Part shown: positions 19,824 to 28,689 of the stretch, piece after piece
Numbering within the stretch: position 1 is the stretch's first letter
Layout: every line of letters begins with the position of its first letter
NCBI GenBank assembly: GCA_024403115.1
Contig: JAKSSL010000008.1
Coordinates: forward strand, 1-40,238
Source: Clostridia bacterium
Lineage (GTDB): Bacteria; Bacillota; Clostridia; Peptostreptococcales; Anaerovoracaceae
DNA: 40,238 nucleotides
Direction: 5' to 3'
Program-made: the position numbers and the translations under genes
Notes under the pieces: model-generated
Told to the model about the DNA's origin: nothing
What the model saw: only the letters and a program-made list of their open reading frames with translations
The model's database searches: none

Positions 19824-19859
19824 AGGTTTAGATATATGTTTATACATGGAGGCAGCATT

Positions 19860-21227
19860 ATGTATAGGACAAGTGATTTACAAGCGGAATATCAAAAGAA
19901 GTTGATAACTCCAGCCCAAGCGGCAGCCAAGATTAAGGATGGAGACAGAGTCCACTTTGGCTTTGGCATGGGTTCTATTTATGATATTGATAAAGCAATT
20001 GCGGATAGATGTGAGGCAGGCGACCTAAAGGGAATCACAGTATTCACTACTATTTCCATGAGACCGGAGCCTTTTGAAACATATCAAAGAACTACTTCAA
20101 ATGATCAGGTAAGATTTGTTTCACCTCATTTCAGTGCAAATGACAGAGAAATGAATGAAGGAGGCAGATGTTGGTTCATGCCAATGTTCTTCTCCGACTT
20201 GCCAGACCTATGGTTCCACAACGGAAACGATTTGGATGTGGCAATGTTTGAAGTTGCACCTATGGATAGCCATGGTAATTTTAACTTGGGACCTCAAGTT
20301 GCAGATATGTGGGGCGTAATCAAATCGGCCAAAACAGTTATCGTTGAAGTCAATGAGAATATGCCAATAGCTCAAGGCCATCAAACTCAATTGAATTTAT
20401 ATGGCGTTGACTATGTAGTTGAAAGTTCCAACCCTCCAATGCCAGAGCTTCCTGAAAAGGAACCTACTCAAACTGACAAGGAAATTGCAAAGCACGTAGT
20501 AGAACATATTGAATCTCACAGTACTTTACAATTGGGAATCGGATCCCTTCCAGCATATATAGGAAAGCTTCTTGCATACGAGTCCGACGTTAGAAATATT
20601 AATGGACACTCAGAAATGTTAGTAGATGCTTATGTTGACCTGTTCGAAGCTGGAAAGCTTACAGGTAATAAGCCGGTTGATAAAGGTAAATTGGTATATA
20701 CTTTTGCAGGCGGATCAAAACGACTGTTTGAATTCCTGGATGACAACCCAATTTGCTGCAATGCACCAGTAGACTACGTAAACTCTGTTGATGTAATTGC
20801 AAAAATACCAAACTTTATATCCATAAACGGATGTATAGGCGTTGACCTTTATGGACAAGTAACATCGGAGGCCGCAGCAGGTAGACAAATATCGGGAACT
20901 GGCGGACAACTGGATTTCGTTTTGGGAGCATATCAATCCATTGGTGGACACAGCTTCCTATGCACTCCTTCAACAAGAGTGCGAAAAGATGGCAAAGTTG
21001 TTTCATTGATTAGACCTACACTTCCTGCAGGATCTATCATCTCAACACCAAGACCTTGCACAGACTATATAGTAACTGAATTTGGTGCAGTAGCCTTGAA
21101 GGGTAAGACCACTTGGGAAAGAGCAGAAATGCTAATCAGCATAGCTCATCCAGATTTCAGGGAAGACCTAATTAAAGAAGCTGAAAAGATGGGAATTTGG
21201 TGTAACACAAGTAAGAGAAGCAGATAG
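19860..21227 (+). CDS. Acetyl-CoA hydrolase/transferase family CoA-transferase (butyryl- or 4-hydroxybutyryl-CoA:acetate type)
   Basis: Family-I-like CoA-transferase that would exchange CoA between acetate and another short-chain acid. With this start the protein has 455 residues. The catalytic glutamate is Glu252 in NGHSEM, as in 4-hydroxybutyrate and butyryl-CoA transferases, and the C-terminal domain has the glycine loop [12 protein letters not shown] chose the ATG at 19860 because GGAGG lies seven bases upstream; the in-frame ATG at 19836 has no such site and sits about six bases from the predicted transcript start. It opens an operon with two racemases. Together with hbd elsewhere in the window it suggests butyrate-type fermentation, but the exact substrate is open. 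Confidence 0.88.
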   Translation: MYRTSDLQAEYQKKLITPAQAAAKIKDGDRVHFGFGMGSIYDIDKAIADRCEAGDLKGITVFTTISMRPEPFETYQRTTSNDQVRFVSPHFSANDREMNEGGRCWFMPMFFSDLPDLWFHNGNDLDVAMFEVAPMDSHGNFNLGPQVADMWGVIKSAKTVIVEVNENMPIAQGHQTQLNLYGVDYVVESSNPPMPELPEKEPTQTDKEIAKHVVEHIESHSTLQLGIGSLPAYIGKLLAYESDVRNINGHSEMLVDAYVDLFEAGKLTGNKPVDKGKLVYTFAGGSKRLFEFLDDNPICCNAPVDYVNSVDVIAKIPNFISINGCIGVDLYGQVTSEAAAGRQISGTGGQLDFVLGAYQSIGGHSFLCTPSTRVRKDGKVVSLIRPTLPAGSIISTPRPCTDYIVTEFGAVALKGKTTWERAEMLISIAHPDFREDLIKEAEKMGIWCNTSKRSR

Positions 21228-21235
21228 GAGACAGA

Positions 21236-22372
21236 ATGTATAAAGAGGCTATTCGTCCAGCATGGGCGGAAATTAATCTAAGCAATTTAGAATATAACAT
21301 TAAACAAATTCAAGCTAAAATCAAAGATTGCGGTTTAATAGGAATTATAAAAGCAGACGCTTACGGACACGGAGCAATTCCTGTTGCACAAGTTCTCCGC
21401 GAAAACGGCTGTAAAACTTTCGCCGTTGCCACTATTCCTGAAGCTGTGGAATTGAGAAAATCAGGAGCAAAGGAAAACATTATAGTTCTTGGCCTAAGCC
21501 CAGACATGTATGCAGATACAATAGTAAAATATGATATCACTCCTGTAGTATGCCGTAGTGAAAATGCAAAAGCTATTAGCGATGAAGCAGTAAAGCAAGG
21601 CAAAACTGTGGAAATCATGATCATAGTTGACACAGGCATGGGACGTATCGGATACTGGGCAGACGACATTGAAACTGCTCTTGAAGACGTTTCCAAGATT
21701 AAGGCAATGCCAAACATTAAAATCAAGGGCATGCTTTCTCACCTGTCAACTGCAGACCACAAGGACAAGACTTATTCCTATGAACAAGCTGATAAATACA
21801 AGAAGTTTAGAGCCGCTTTTAAAGAAGCAGGCATAGAATTGGGATTCAGCACTTTGGCAAACAGTGCGTCAATCATGGAAATTCCAGAAGTACACTTCGA
21901 CGCTTGCAGACCTGGAATCATCCTATACGGACTTTACCCTTCCGAGGAAGTGGATAGAAGTCAATTGGATTTGAAGCCAGTAATGTCTGTAAAAGCAAAC
22001 ATCGTGTATTTAAAAGAAGTTGACGAAGGCTTCTCCGTAGGCTACGGCAGAAAGTTCATCTCAACAAAACCAACAAAGATTGCCACTTTGTCCCTAGGCT
22101 ATGCAGACGGATATCCTAGACCATTTTCACCTCATGCAGAAGTTATAGTTAATGGGGTAAAAGCTCACCTTGCAGGAAACATTTGCATGGATCAATGCAT
22201 GGTGGATGTAACAGATGTTCCAAATGTTAAACTGGGAGATGAAGTAATCATTATGGGTAGCGACGGTGTAAACAGTATCACTGCTGAAGATATAGCGAAC
22301 AGCACAGGCACAATCGTTAATGAAATTACATGCGCTTTTGGTCAAAGACTTCCAAAGGTTTATGTAAAGTAA
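21236..22372 (+). CDS. alr: Alanine racemase
   Basis: PLP-dependent fold-type III enzyme that interconverts L- and D-alanine for peptidoglycan. The 378 residues are normal. Lys39 in IIKADAYGHG carries PLP and Tyr270 in SVGYGRKF is the second catalytic base. RPGIILYGLYP and NICMDQCMVDVT are further family marks. GGAG precedes the ATG, nine bases after the CoA-transferase stop, so it belongs to that operon. Confidence 0.96.
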   Translation: MYKEAIRPAWAEINLSNLEYNIKQIQAKIKDCGLIGIIKADAYGHGAIPVAQVLRENGCKTFAVATIPEAVELRKSGAKENIIVLGLSPDMYADTIVKYDITPVVCRSENAKAISDEAVKQGKTVEIMIIVDTGMGRIGYWADDIETALEDVSKIKAMPNIKIKGMLSHLSTADHKDKTYSYEQADKYKKFRAAFKEAGIELGFSTLANSASIMEIPEVHFDACRPGIILYGLYPSEEVDRSQLDLKPVMSVKANIVYLKEVDEGFSVGYGRKFISTKPTKIATLSLGYADGYPRPFSPHAEVIVNGVKAHLAGNICMDQCMVDVTDVPNVKLGDEVIIMGSDGVNSITAEDIANSTGTIVNEITCAFGQRLPKVYVK

Positions 22373-22386
22373 TAAAGGAGAAAGAT

Positions 22387-23499
22387 ATGATTAAGAACCC
22401 AAAAGTAATTGTAGATTTAACACATTTAACACATAACGCAAAGCAAGTTATCGGCACTTGCCACGATTTGGGCATAGATGTTGCTGGCGTAGTAAAAGGT
22501 GCAACAGGTGCTGTTGGTGTAGCAAGAGCTTTTGTAAACGGAGGCGCAAATCAAATCGCTTCTTCAAGAGTAGAGCAATTAGAAGCTATTAAAGCCGCTG
22601 GTTTCAAAGAAGAAACTATGCTATTAAGAGTTCCTATGCTTTCAGAAATTCCAGACGTAGTTCGCTGGGCAGACATTACTTTAAACAGTGAACTTACAGT
22701 TATTGAAGCTCAAGAAGAAGAAGCTGCAAGACAACACAGAATTCAAAAGATCATTCTAATGGCTGATATGGGAGACCTAAGAGAAGGCTACTGGGATAAG
22801 GACGAAATGGCAGAAGTTGCCCTTAAGATTGAAAAGGAAATGCCTCACCTTCAACTAATCGGTGTAGGAACAAACTTGGGATGCTACGGTTCTGTTGCAG
22901 CAACTCCAGAAAAGCTAAACGAATTAATTGATGTAGCTCACAAGGTAGAAGCTAAAATCGGCAGAAAACTTCAATACATTTCAGGCGGTGCAACTTCATC
23001 ATATATGAGAATTATGGATGGCAATCTTCCAAAAGAAATCAACCACTTGAGAATCGGTGAAGGTATACTTCTTGCAAGAGACTTCGAAGTATTTTATGGC
23101 TACAAAAACACTGGCCTATACCAAGACACTTTCGTTCTTCAAGCAGAAATCATCGAAGTTAAGGAAAAGCCATCACATCCAGTTGGAGAATTAGCTGTAG
23201 ATGCTTTTGGTCACAAGCCAACATATGTTGACAAGGGCATGAGAAAGAAAGCCCTTCTTGCAATCGGTAAGGTTGACTACGGCGACACTGCAGAATTAAT
23301 TCCATTGGAACCTGGTCTAGAAGTTCTAGGAGCATCCAGCGACCACACTATCCTAGACATTACAGAATGTCCAAGAGATTTAAAGGTAGGCGATGTTGTT
23401 AAGTTCACAATCAACTATGCAACTATCGTATATCTAACTAATACTGAAAATGTTCAATTAGAATACATTTGGGATGACGAATTAATGTCAAATGACTAA
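22387..23499 (+). CDS. Alanine/ornithine racemase-family PLP-dependent enzyme, probable amino acid racemase
   Basis: A second fold-type III PLP enzyme (370 residues), distantly related to the upstream alanine racemase and closest in appearance to the clostridial ornithine racemase group. The likely PLP lysine is Lys37 in VAGVVKGATGAVG. Other visible segments are MADMGDLREGYW and GVGTNLGCYG. I start it at 22387, after AAAGGAG directly following the alr stop; the longer frame from 22330 lies inside alr and has no ribosome binding site. If it is ornithine racemase it would feed L-ornithine into D-ornithine for oxidative degradation, but downstream aminomutase genes are not in this window. Confidence 0.82.
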   Translation: MIKNPKVIVDLTHLTHNAKQVIGTCHDLGIDVAGVVKGATGAVGVARAFVNGGANQIASSRVEQLEAIKAAGFKEETMLLRVPMLSEIPDVVRWADITLNSELTVIEAQEEEAARQHRIQKIILMADMGDLREGYWDKDEMAEVALKIEKEMPHLQLIGVGTNLGCYGSVAATPEKLNELIDVAHKVEAKIGRKLQYISGGATSSYMRIMDGNLPKEINHLRIGEGILLARDFEVFYGYKNTGLYQDTFVLQAEIIEVKEKPSHPVGELAVDAFGHKPTYVDKGMRKKALLAIGKVDYGDTAELIPLEPGLEVLGASSDHTILDITECPRDLKVGDVVKFTINYATIVYLTNTENVQLEYIWDDELMSND

Positions 23500-23509
23500 T
23501 TAATATGAG

Positions 23510-23538
23510 AACACAGCGGTAAGTCCGCTGTGTTTTTT
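23510..23538 (+). terminator. Intrinsic terminator after the CoA-transferase-racemase operon
   Basis: Ten-bp stem AACACAGCGG / CCGCTGTGTT with a five-base loop, followed by a T run. Confidence 0.88.
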
Positions 23539-23567
23539 ATTACAAGAAAAGAATTATATAAAAAAGC

Positions 23568-23595
23568 TTGACATAAAAATAAATGGATATATACT
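23568..23595 (+). promoter_or_regulatory. Promoter of the NrdD-tail-like small gene
   Basis: TTGACA (23568-23573), a 16-base spacer and TATACT (23590-23595); an 18-base spacing to TACTAT is also possible. The gene therefore has its own strong promoter and terminator. Confidence 0.65.
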
Positions 23596-23631
23596 ATATA
23601 TAGTGCTTTTGAAAAGGAGGTTGCACAAATT

Positions 23632-23916
23632 ATGGGAGTTTTAATTACAGGAAACGCTTCAGAACAAGAAGCAAGAGCATATATTGAGTATTTAGAAAAG
23701 AAATATAACAGAAAGCTAGAGAGCATCGACATTAAAATCGATGGCGATTACGCAGATCTAGACTACAAATTCGAGCCAGTGGACTTTGAAAGAATTCGTA
23801 GAATCACAGGCTACCTTGTAGGAACTATGGATAAGTGGAACGACGGCAAAGCTGCCGAAGAAAAAGACAGAGTTAAGCACGACGTATCAAGTCAAGGCGT
23901 ATTAGAAACGCTATAA
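23632..23916 (+). CDS. Small orphan protein resembling the C-terminal tail of anaerobic ribonucleoside-triphosphate reductase (NrdD-like)
   Basis: A 94-residue protein with its own promoter and terminator. The second half (about 55-83) reads RRITGYLVGTMDKWNDGK followed by AAEEKDRVKH, matching the pattern GYL...WN.GK..E..DR seen near the end of class III ribonucleotide reductase. No cysteine is present, so neither the zinc site nor the radical machinery of NrdD is retained, and there is no glycyl-radical motif. Similar short stand-alone proteins are annotated as NrdD fragments in Clostridia, to my recollection. Residues 1-50 are a charged helix-rich region of unknown role. AAGGAGG lies 11 bases before the ATG, a slightly long spacing. 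Function is unknown; it may be a regulator or adaptor rather than a reductase. Confidence 0.6.
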   Translation: MGVLITGNASEQEARAYIEYLEKKYNRKLESIDIKIDGDYADLDYKFEPVDFERIRRITGYLVGTMDKWNDGKAAEEKDRVKHDVSSQGVLETL

Positions 23917-23929
23917 TATTAAGGAAGAA

Positions 23930-23959
23930 AAAACCCGCTGAAAGAATTCAGCGGGTTTT
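23930..23959. terminator. Bidirectional terminator between converging small gene and htrA
   Basis: A 13-bp perfect stem (AAAACCCGCTGAA / TTCAGCGGGTTTT) with a 4-base loop, A-rich on the left and T-rich on the right, placed between two converging genes. Confidence 0.88.
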
Positions 23960-23962
23960 CTG

Positions 23963-25240
23963 TTATTGCAAAGTAACTGTGCAAGTTACAGTTTTGTTAT
24001 CTCTGATAACTACGAACTTAAGCTTTTCGCCTGGCTTGTGTTGTTGAATTAGCTTTAGAACTTGATCTTCGGATTCAACTTGTTCTTTACCGATATAGTA
24101 CAGCATGTCGCCAATCTGCAAACCGCCTTCGCTAGCTTGCTTGCCCACAATTTGCATGATGTAAATGCCACCATATGGAGGGAAGCCACATTCCAAAGCC
24201 TCAGCAATAGTCAACTCTTTGTACTTGATGCCGGCTTGTCCTCTTTCCCCAACACGACCGTTTTTAATCAGGTTCTCTGCGATTTTGGCAGCATTGTTAA
24301 TTGGAATGGCAAAGCTCAAACCTTCAATGCCGGCTTCTGAAACCTTGGCATCTACAATTCCTACCAATTGTCCGTATTGATTGAAAAGACCACCACCTGA
24401 GTTGCCTGGATTAATTGAAGCGTCAGTTTGAAGCAAGTTCAAATTAGTTCCGTCTATAGTGATTTCCCTATTTAAAGCGCTTATGATTCCGCTAGTAACA
24501 GTTCCGCCAAGTTGACCCAAAGGGTTACCGATTGCAACGGCCAAATCTCCTACCTGCAAATCATCGCTATTGCCAAGGCTTGCTGCAACAAGATCATCAG
24601 CTTGAATCTTAATTACTGCAATGTCTCCCACAGAATCTGCGCCAACAACTGAAGCTTGATAGCTATCGCCGTTGTGCAAAGTGACTGTAATTTTACGAGC
24701 GTCTTGGATTACGTGATTGTTTGTGATGATGTAGCCTTGCTTAGCTTCAATAATTACGCCAGAACCTGCACCTTCAGTTACATATTGTTGCATCCAGCTG
24801 TCAGTTACAACGCTTTCAGTAGTAATTTCAACAACCGCATCTGCATTCTTTTCGGCAATTTCTTGTATTGTCATTTCACTGCCTGTTGCATGTTCTAGGG
24901 AGTAGTTAAAGCTATTAGCTTCATTAGCATCTTCATCGTCGCCGTTAGCAAGAGCTAGGATTCCACCTACAATAACTACTGCAGCAACAATAATGCTTAT
25001 AAGCAAAACTTTTTTATTTATCTTCTTTTTCTTTGGTGCCCCATAGGCTTCTTCTAAAATCTCATCCTCCAAACGAGTTTGCTCATTGTTCCAAGCTGCA
25101 GCTGGAGTGGATTGAGCGGATTGAGAAAGCTTAGCCTCTTCACCTTCTTCTTTCTTATCTTTGCTATTACCTTCCCAAATAGAATATGAAGGTTCCTTGT
25201 TTAAGGGTTCACCTGTCATAGGATCAAAATTATATTCCAT
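23963..25240 (-). CDS. htrA: S1C-family serine protease, HtrA/DegP-like, membrane-anchored
   Basis: Envelope quality-control protease. The 425 residues have a hydrophilic cytoplasmic N-terminus (about 1-75), one membrane segment (about 78-98), a trypsin-like domain outside the cell and one C-terminal PDZ domain (about 340-425). The triad is His176 in NNHVI, Asp206 in DIAVIKI and Ser281 in GNSGGGLF. This is the usual Gram-positive HtrA plan with a single PDZ. AAGGAGG precedes the ATG. It stands alone on the minus strand, divergent from hslO, which encodes another stress protein, so the two may respond to related stress signals; no shared operator was found. Confidence 0.95.
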   Translation of the reverse strand: MEYNFDPMTGEPLNKEPSYSIWEGNSKDKKEEGEEAKLSQSAQSTPAAAWNNEQTRLEDEILEEAYGAPKKKKINKKVLLISIIVAAVVIVGGILALANGDDEDANEANSFNYSLEHATGSEMTIQEIAEKNADAVVEITTESVVTDSWMQQYVTEGAGSGVIIEAKQGYIITNNHVIQDARKITVTLHNGDSYQASVVGADSVGDIAVIKIQADDLVAASLGNSDDLQVGDLAVAIGNPLGQLGGTVTSGIISALNREITIDGTNLNLLQTDASINPGNSGGGLFNQYGQLVGIVDAKVSEAGIEGLSFAIPINNAAKIAENLIKNGRVGERGQAGIKYKELTIAEALECGFPPYGGIYIMQIVGKQASEGGLQIGDMLYYIGKEQVESEDQVLKLIQQHKPGEKLKFVVIRDNKTVTCTVTLQ

Positions 25241-25312
25241 TTTCTACCTCCTTTATATATCTCTATTTTACTACTAAAATGTGTCTTTTGTGTGTAAAAA
25301 GTTTGAAATTTA

Positions 25313-25321
25313 TGGTATAAT
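25313..25321 (+). promoter_or_regulatory. Extended -10 promoter of the hslO operon
   Basis: TGGTATAAT gives a perfect TATAAT with the TG extension; the -35 position (TGTAAA) is weak. The same TGGTATAAT occurs in the rho promoter at 29708-29716. Confidence 0.55.
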
Positions 25322-25344
25322 TTTCTAAGTATGGGAGATAATTT

Positions 25345-26250
25345 ATGAATATAGTTTTAAACGCAATCGACAAAAGCAGATCATTTAGAGTTTATCTAGT
25401 TATTTCTACAGAAATGGTAGAAGAAGCTAGAAAAATCCACGGAACAAGTCCACTGGCAACAGCGGCTTTGGGCAGAACTTTAACAGGCGCAGGAATTATG
25501 GGCCTGTTGCTTAAGAATCCTGAGGACAAACTTACTGTAAGCTTCAAGGGAGAAGGCCCAGCCAAGCAAATTCTTGCTACAGCAAATGCCAAGGGTGAAG
25601 TTAAGGGATATATTGCAAATCCTTATGTGGAACTTCCTCTAAACGAGAAGGGAAAGCTGGATGTTGGTGGAGCTTTAGGCTTAGGACAATTAACAGTTAT
25701 TAAGGACCTTGGTTTGAAAGAGCCTTATGTGGGAACTATCGATTTAGTTTCCGGGGAAATTGCCGAAGACCTTACAGCATATTACTACATTTCAGAGCAA
25801 CAAAACACTTCCATAGCTTTAGGGGTAAAAATCGACAAGGATTTATCAGTTAAATGCGCTGGCGGAATGTTCATTCAAATGCTACCTGATTTTGAAGAGG
25901 GTGCAGTTGATGAGCTGGAAAGACTTATTGCTGACATGAAGCCTATTACAACTAGCATCGAAGAGGTAATGGGTGAAGCTGATGAGTATAAGCAGGTTGA
26001 GGCGCTTTTAAAGAATATTTTCGAAGATATTGATGAGAAATACAGTTTAGATATTTTGGATACCAGCGAAATTTCCTGGAAATGCGGATGCTCCAAGGAG
26101 GGCATGGCAAAAGCTTTAATGACTATTGGCAAAAAGGATTTGACTGAGATCTATGAAGAGGATGGTCAAGCGGAACTTACTTGTCAATTCTGTGAAAGCA
26201 GCTATGTTTTCAGCAAGGATGAGCTTAAGGAAATGCTAGATAGGATGTAA
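25345..26250 (+). CDS. hslO: Redox-regulated chaperone Hsp33
   Basis: Holdase chaperone that is switched on when oxidation releases zinc from its cysteine centre. The 301 residues include the N-terminal domain with SFKGEGPAKQI and the C-terminal redox switch CGC (Cys247, Cys249) and CQFC (Cys280, Cys283), the standard CxC plus CxxC layout. It heads a run of four genes with gaps of 1, 13 and 11 bases (DUF1934, a miniprotein, DUF1846), likely one operon ending at the hairpin at 28328-28353. Confidence 0.96.
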   Translation: MNIVLNAIDKSRSFRVYLVISTEMVEEARKIHGTSPLATAALGRTLTGAGIMGLLLKNPEDKLTVSFKGEGPAKQILATANAKGEVKGYIANPYVELPLNEKGKLDVGGALGLGQLTVIKDLGLKEPYVGTIDLVSGEIAEDLTAYYYISEQQNTSIALGVKIDKDLSVKCAGGMFIQMLPDFEEGAVDELERLIADMKPITTSIEEVMGEADEYKQVEALLKNIFEDIDEKYSLDILDTSEISWKCGCSKEGMAKALMTIGKKDLTEIYEEDGQAELTCQFCESSYVFSKDELKEMLDRM

Positions 26251-26251
26251 T

Positions 26252-26671
26252 ATGAAAGAGATTACTATTAAGCTTGTGTCCAGCAGTGCTTTTGAAGGTG
26301 AGGAAGCAAACGAGATGGAAATGGTGAGCGATGCGCAAATCGCTGAGAAGCAGGGGGCCATATATATCACCTACGAGGAGGCGGAGCTTGAAGGCGTGCC
26401 TCAAGGAAAAGTTAGTTTGAAAATTCGCGATGACAGGGTCAAAATGACAAGATACGGAAAAAACGGTCAAAGATCCGAGATGGAATTCCAAGTGGGACGA
26501 GATCATGTCAGCGACTATTATACAGAATTCGGCACTATGGAGCTGAGGATTCATACTTTAAAAGTGGAGAATCAGATTTCCATGGAAGGTGGCTTTTTGA
26601 AATTGGACTATAAAGTGGTGCTAAACGGCATGGCCAATGGAGAAAATCATCTAAGCCTGATGATTGTTTAG
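26252..26671 (+). CDS. DUF1934 family protein (YwiB-like)
   Basis: A 139-residue soluble protein with alternating hydrophobic beta-strand pattern, matching the DUF1934/YwiB family, which is predicted to form a small calycin-like beta barrel. No catalytic residues are recognisable. The ATG follows the hslO stop by one base and has only a weak AGGA upstream, so it is probably translationally coupled to hslO. The role of the family is not established. Confidence 0.75.
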   Translation: MKEITIKLVSSSAFEGEEANEMEMVSDAQIAEKQGAIYITYEEAELEGVPQGKVSLKIRDDRVKMTRYGKNGQRSEMEFQVGRDHVSDYYTEFGTMELRIHTLKVENQISMEGGFLKLDYKVVLNGMANGENHLSLMIV

Positions 26672-26684
26672 GAGGATTGGGGCT

Positions 26685-26780
26685 ATGATGAACAAAAAAG
26701 TAGTAAAGATTGTTGCCATAGTAATTATAGCTGCTATGGTGTTAACAACTCTTGCTTTTGCATTAATGTTAGATGTATAG
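26685..26780 (+). CDS. 31-residue single-pass membrane miniprotein, resembles stressosome-associated Prli42
   Basis: A short ORF with GGAGG nine bases before the ATG. The peptide starts MMNKKVVKIV, a basic N-terminus, followed by an uninterrupted hydrophobic stretch (about 9-28) and a short LDV end. The length, the NKKVVK start and the single membrane span match what I recall of Prli42, the miniprotein that anchors the stressosome in Listeria and Bacillus. It has its own ribosome binding site and lies in a stress-type operon between DUF1934 and DUF1846, which supports it being a real gene. Homology is inferred from a short sequence, and no stressosome gene is visible here. Confidence 0.6.
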   Translation: MMNKKVVKIVAIVIIAAMVLTTLAFALMLDV

Positions 26781-26791
26781 GAAGGTAGAAC

Positions 26792-28300
26792 ATGAAAATA
26801 GGTTTTAGCGCAGAAAAATATATCGAAGAACAATCCAAATACATTATTGAAAGAATTAACAAGGGAGACAGCGAAAGACTATACCTTGAGTTTGGTGGCA
26901 AACTGATTCATGACAAGCATGCGAAAAGGGTTTTGCCAGGCTTTGACGAAAATGCCAAGTTAAAGCTTTTGGAGAAAATGAAGGACAGAGCAGAGATAAT
27001 CATCTGTATCTATTCTGGAGACATTGTCAGCAGTAAGACTCGTCAAGATTTTGGTATAACTTACGACCTTGAGGTTTTGCGTCTTATCGACATGTTTAGA
27101 CAATACGATTTGGAAATCAATTCAGTCGTAGTTACTAGATATGAATCTTCTCCTACAGTTGATATTTTTATTAACAAATTGGAACGCAGAGGCATCAAGG
27201 TTTATAAGCATTTCTACACAAAGGGATATCCTACAGATGTTGATACCATCGTAAGCGATGAAGGCTACGGCGCAAATCCATATGTAGAAGTTACAAAGCC
27301 TTTGGTTGTAGTTACAGCGCCAGGTGGCGGTAGCGGAAAGCTGGCAACTTGCCTATCACAGCTTTATCATGAATTTAAGCGTGGGGTAAAAGCTAGATAT
27401 GCAAAATTTGAAACCTTCCCTATTTGGTCAATTCCACTAAAGCACCCTGTAAACATTGCTTATGAAGCAGCAACTGCAGACCTGAAGGATGTTAACATGA
27501 TCGATAACTTCCATTTGGAAGCTTATGGGGAAATGGCTGTAAACTATAACCGTGACTTGGAAGTTTTCCCAGTAGTAAAGCGTATCATTGAAAAAATTAC
27601 TGGAGACGAGGCTGAATACAAATCACCTACAGATATGGGAGTTAACCGTGCAGGCTTTAGCATCACTGATGACGAAGTTTGTAGAGAAGCAGCAAAGCAA
27701 GAGATCATTCGTAGAACTTTAAGCGCAGCTGTATCATACAAGAAGGGCAAAGCTAGTGCTGAAACTTTGGAAAGATGCAAGCTGTTAATGGATGAAGTTG
27801 GATCCGTAATCGAAGACAGAAAGTGCGTTGTTGCAGCTCGTGAATATGTTGAAAGAAGAAGCGCTGAATTAGGCGAAGAGAATATTACAGGCGTTGCTAT
27901 AGAACTTCAAGATGGAACTATGATAACTGGTCGTGGCTCCGATGTGATGGTTGCCGAAGGTTCAGCTGTATTAAATGCAATTAAGCATATAGCTGGAATG
28001 GATGATGAGGTTCTATTAATAGGACCTGAGGTTTGCAAGGCTATGGAAAATATGAAGTCCAAAGTCTTGGGCTATGAGAACACATCAATGAGCATGGAAG
28101 ACGTATTATCTTCACTGGCAATTTCAGCTACTACAGATGAGAGAGCTGCTTTAGCTCAAAGCAAGCTAGGTGAATTAAACGGTTGTCAAGCTCACAGCAC
28201 AGCAATTATAAACGAAAAAGATGAGCAGGTTCTAAAGTCTTTAGGAATAGACATTACTTGCGATCCAGAGTTTGTAACAGCAAATCTATATTTCGGATAA
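26792..28300 (+). CDS. DUF1846 family protein (UPF0371)
   Basis: A 502-residue soluble protein of the widespread DUF1846/UPF0371 family. It starts [14 protein letters not shown] and carries a glycine-rich, P-loop-like [19 protein letters not shown] (about residues 171-189) and the conserved [13 protein letters not shown] structure is known for family members, but no firm function is, to my knowledge. GGAAGG lies before the ATG. It ends the hslO operon, followed by a strong hairpin. Confidence 0.9.
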   Translation: MKIGFSAEKYIEEQSKYIIERINKGDSERLYLEFGGKLIHDKHAKRVLPGFDENAKLKLLEKMKDRAEIIICIYSGDIVSSKTRQDFGITYDLEVLRLIDMFRQYDLEINSVVVTRYESSPTVDIFINKLERRGIKVYKHFYTKGYPTDVDTIVSDEGYGANPYVEVTKPLVVVTAPGGGSGKLATCLSQLYHEFKRGVKARYAKFETFPIWSIPLKHPVNIAYEAATADLKDVNMIDNFHLEAYGEMAVNYNRDLEVFPVVKRIIEKITGDEAEYKSPTDMGVNRAGFSITDDEVCREAAKQEIIRRTLSAAVSYKKGKASAETLERCKLLMDEVGSVIEDRKCVVAAREYVERRSAELGEENITGVAIELQDGTMITGRGSDVMVAEGSAVLNAIKHIAGMDDEVLLIGPEVCKAMENMKSKVLGYENTSMSMEDVLSSLAISATTDERAALAQSKLGELNGCQAHSTAIINEKDEQVLKSLGIDITCDPEFVTANLYFG

Positions 28301-28327
28301 TATATATATATGATAAGAAAACACGAT

Positions 28328-28353
28328 AAAACCGGCCATTCGGCCGGTTTTTT
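28328..28353. terminator. Bidirectional terminator after the hslO operon
   Basis: A 10-bp stem AAAACCGGCC / GGCCGGTTTT with a 4-base loop and T run. It overlaps the stop codon of the converging regulator gene on the minus strand. Confidence 0.88.
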
Positions 28354-28594
28354 ATAAACATCGTATAATAGCTTCTACGGTTTTACTGTCCTCTTCATAA
28401 AAGAGGCTGGGGCAGACGTGATAAAAGTCTGACAAAGTCTTGATATATGAGTGGGGCATAGCTCTTTCCCCATTCTCATACTGGCAATAGGTTGAGCGGC
28501 AGACCTTGAGTAGTCTGGCAATATTAGCTTGACTCAAGCCCTTCGCTTTCCTAAAAAGCCGAACATTTCCCCCAATAATATTTTCTACGCTCAT
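28352..28594 (-). CDS. Short XRE-family helix-turn-helix regulator
   Basis: An 80-residue protein consisting almost only of a Cro/C1-type HTH domain (about 12-66): RKAKGLSQANIARLLKV, then STYCQYENGERAMP. I start it at 28594, where TGAGG lies six bases upstream; a longer frame from 28636 lacks a ribosome binding site and would begin upstream of the predicted transcript start. It is divergent from hbd, and a short inverted repeat lies between them, so it could regulate itself and hbd. Three cysteines are scattered in the domain; no cofactor site is evident. Target genes are unknown. Confidence 0.8.
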   Translation of the reverse strand: MSVENIIGGNVRLFRKAKGLSQANIARLLKVCRSTYCQYENGERAMPHSYIKTLSDFYHVCPSLFYEEDSKTVEAIIRCL

Positions 28595-28631
28595 AATGTA
28601 CCTCACATTATCTCTACCTGAGCTTGGCATA

Positions 28632-28659
28632 ATCATATCACAAAATTGTTGTAAAACAA
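28632..28659 (-). promoter_or_regulatory. Candidate promoter of the XRE gene with overlapping inverted repeat
   Basis: On the minus strand TTGTTT (28659-28654), 16 bases, TATGAT (28637-28632). The inverted repeat TTGTT-GTAA-AACAA (28646-28659) overlaps the -35 and spacer and lies just upstream of the hbd promoter. It is a possible operator; a 5-bp arm is weak evidence. Confidence 0.4.
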
Positions 28660-28680
28660 AGTGTATTTTATATGCTTTTG

Positions 28681-28689
28681 TGTTATACT
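28681..28689 (+). promoter_or_regulatory. Extended -10 promoter of hbd
   Basis: TGTTATACT is an extended -10 element; the -35 region (GTGTAT near 28661) is poor, which would fit a promoter that needs activation or is kept weak. Confidence 0.45.

Noticed and set aside
19836..19859. Eight-residue N-terminal extension of the CoA-transferase
   Set aside because: No Shine-Dalgarno sequence and nearly at the predicted transcript start; the ATG at 19860 has GGAGG at proper spacing.
22330..22386. Longer start for the second racemase inside alr
   Set aside because: No ribosome binding site; AAAGGAG before 22387 decides the start.
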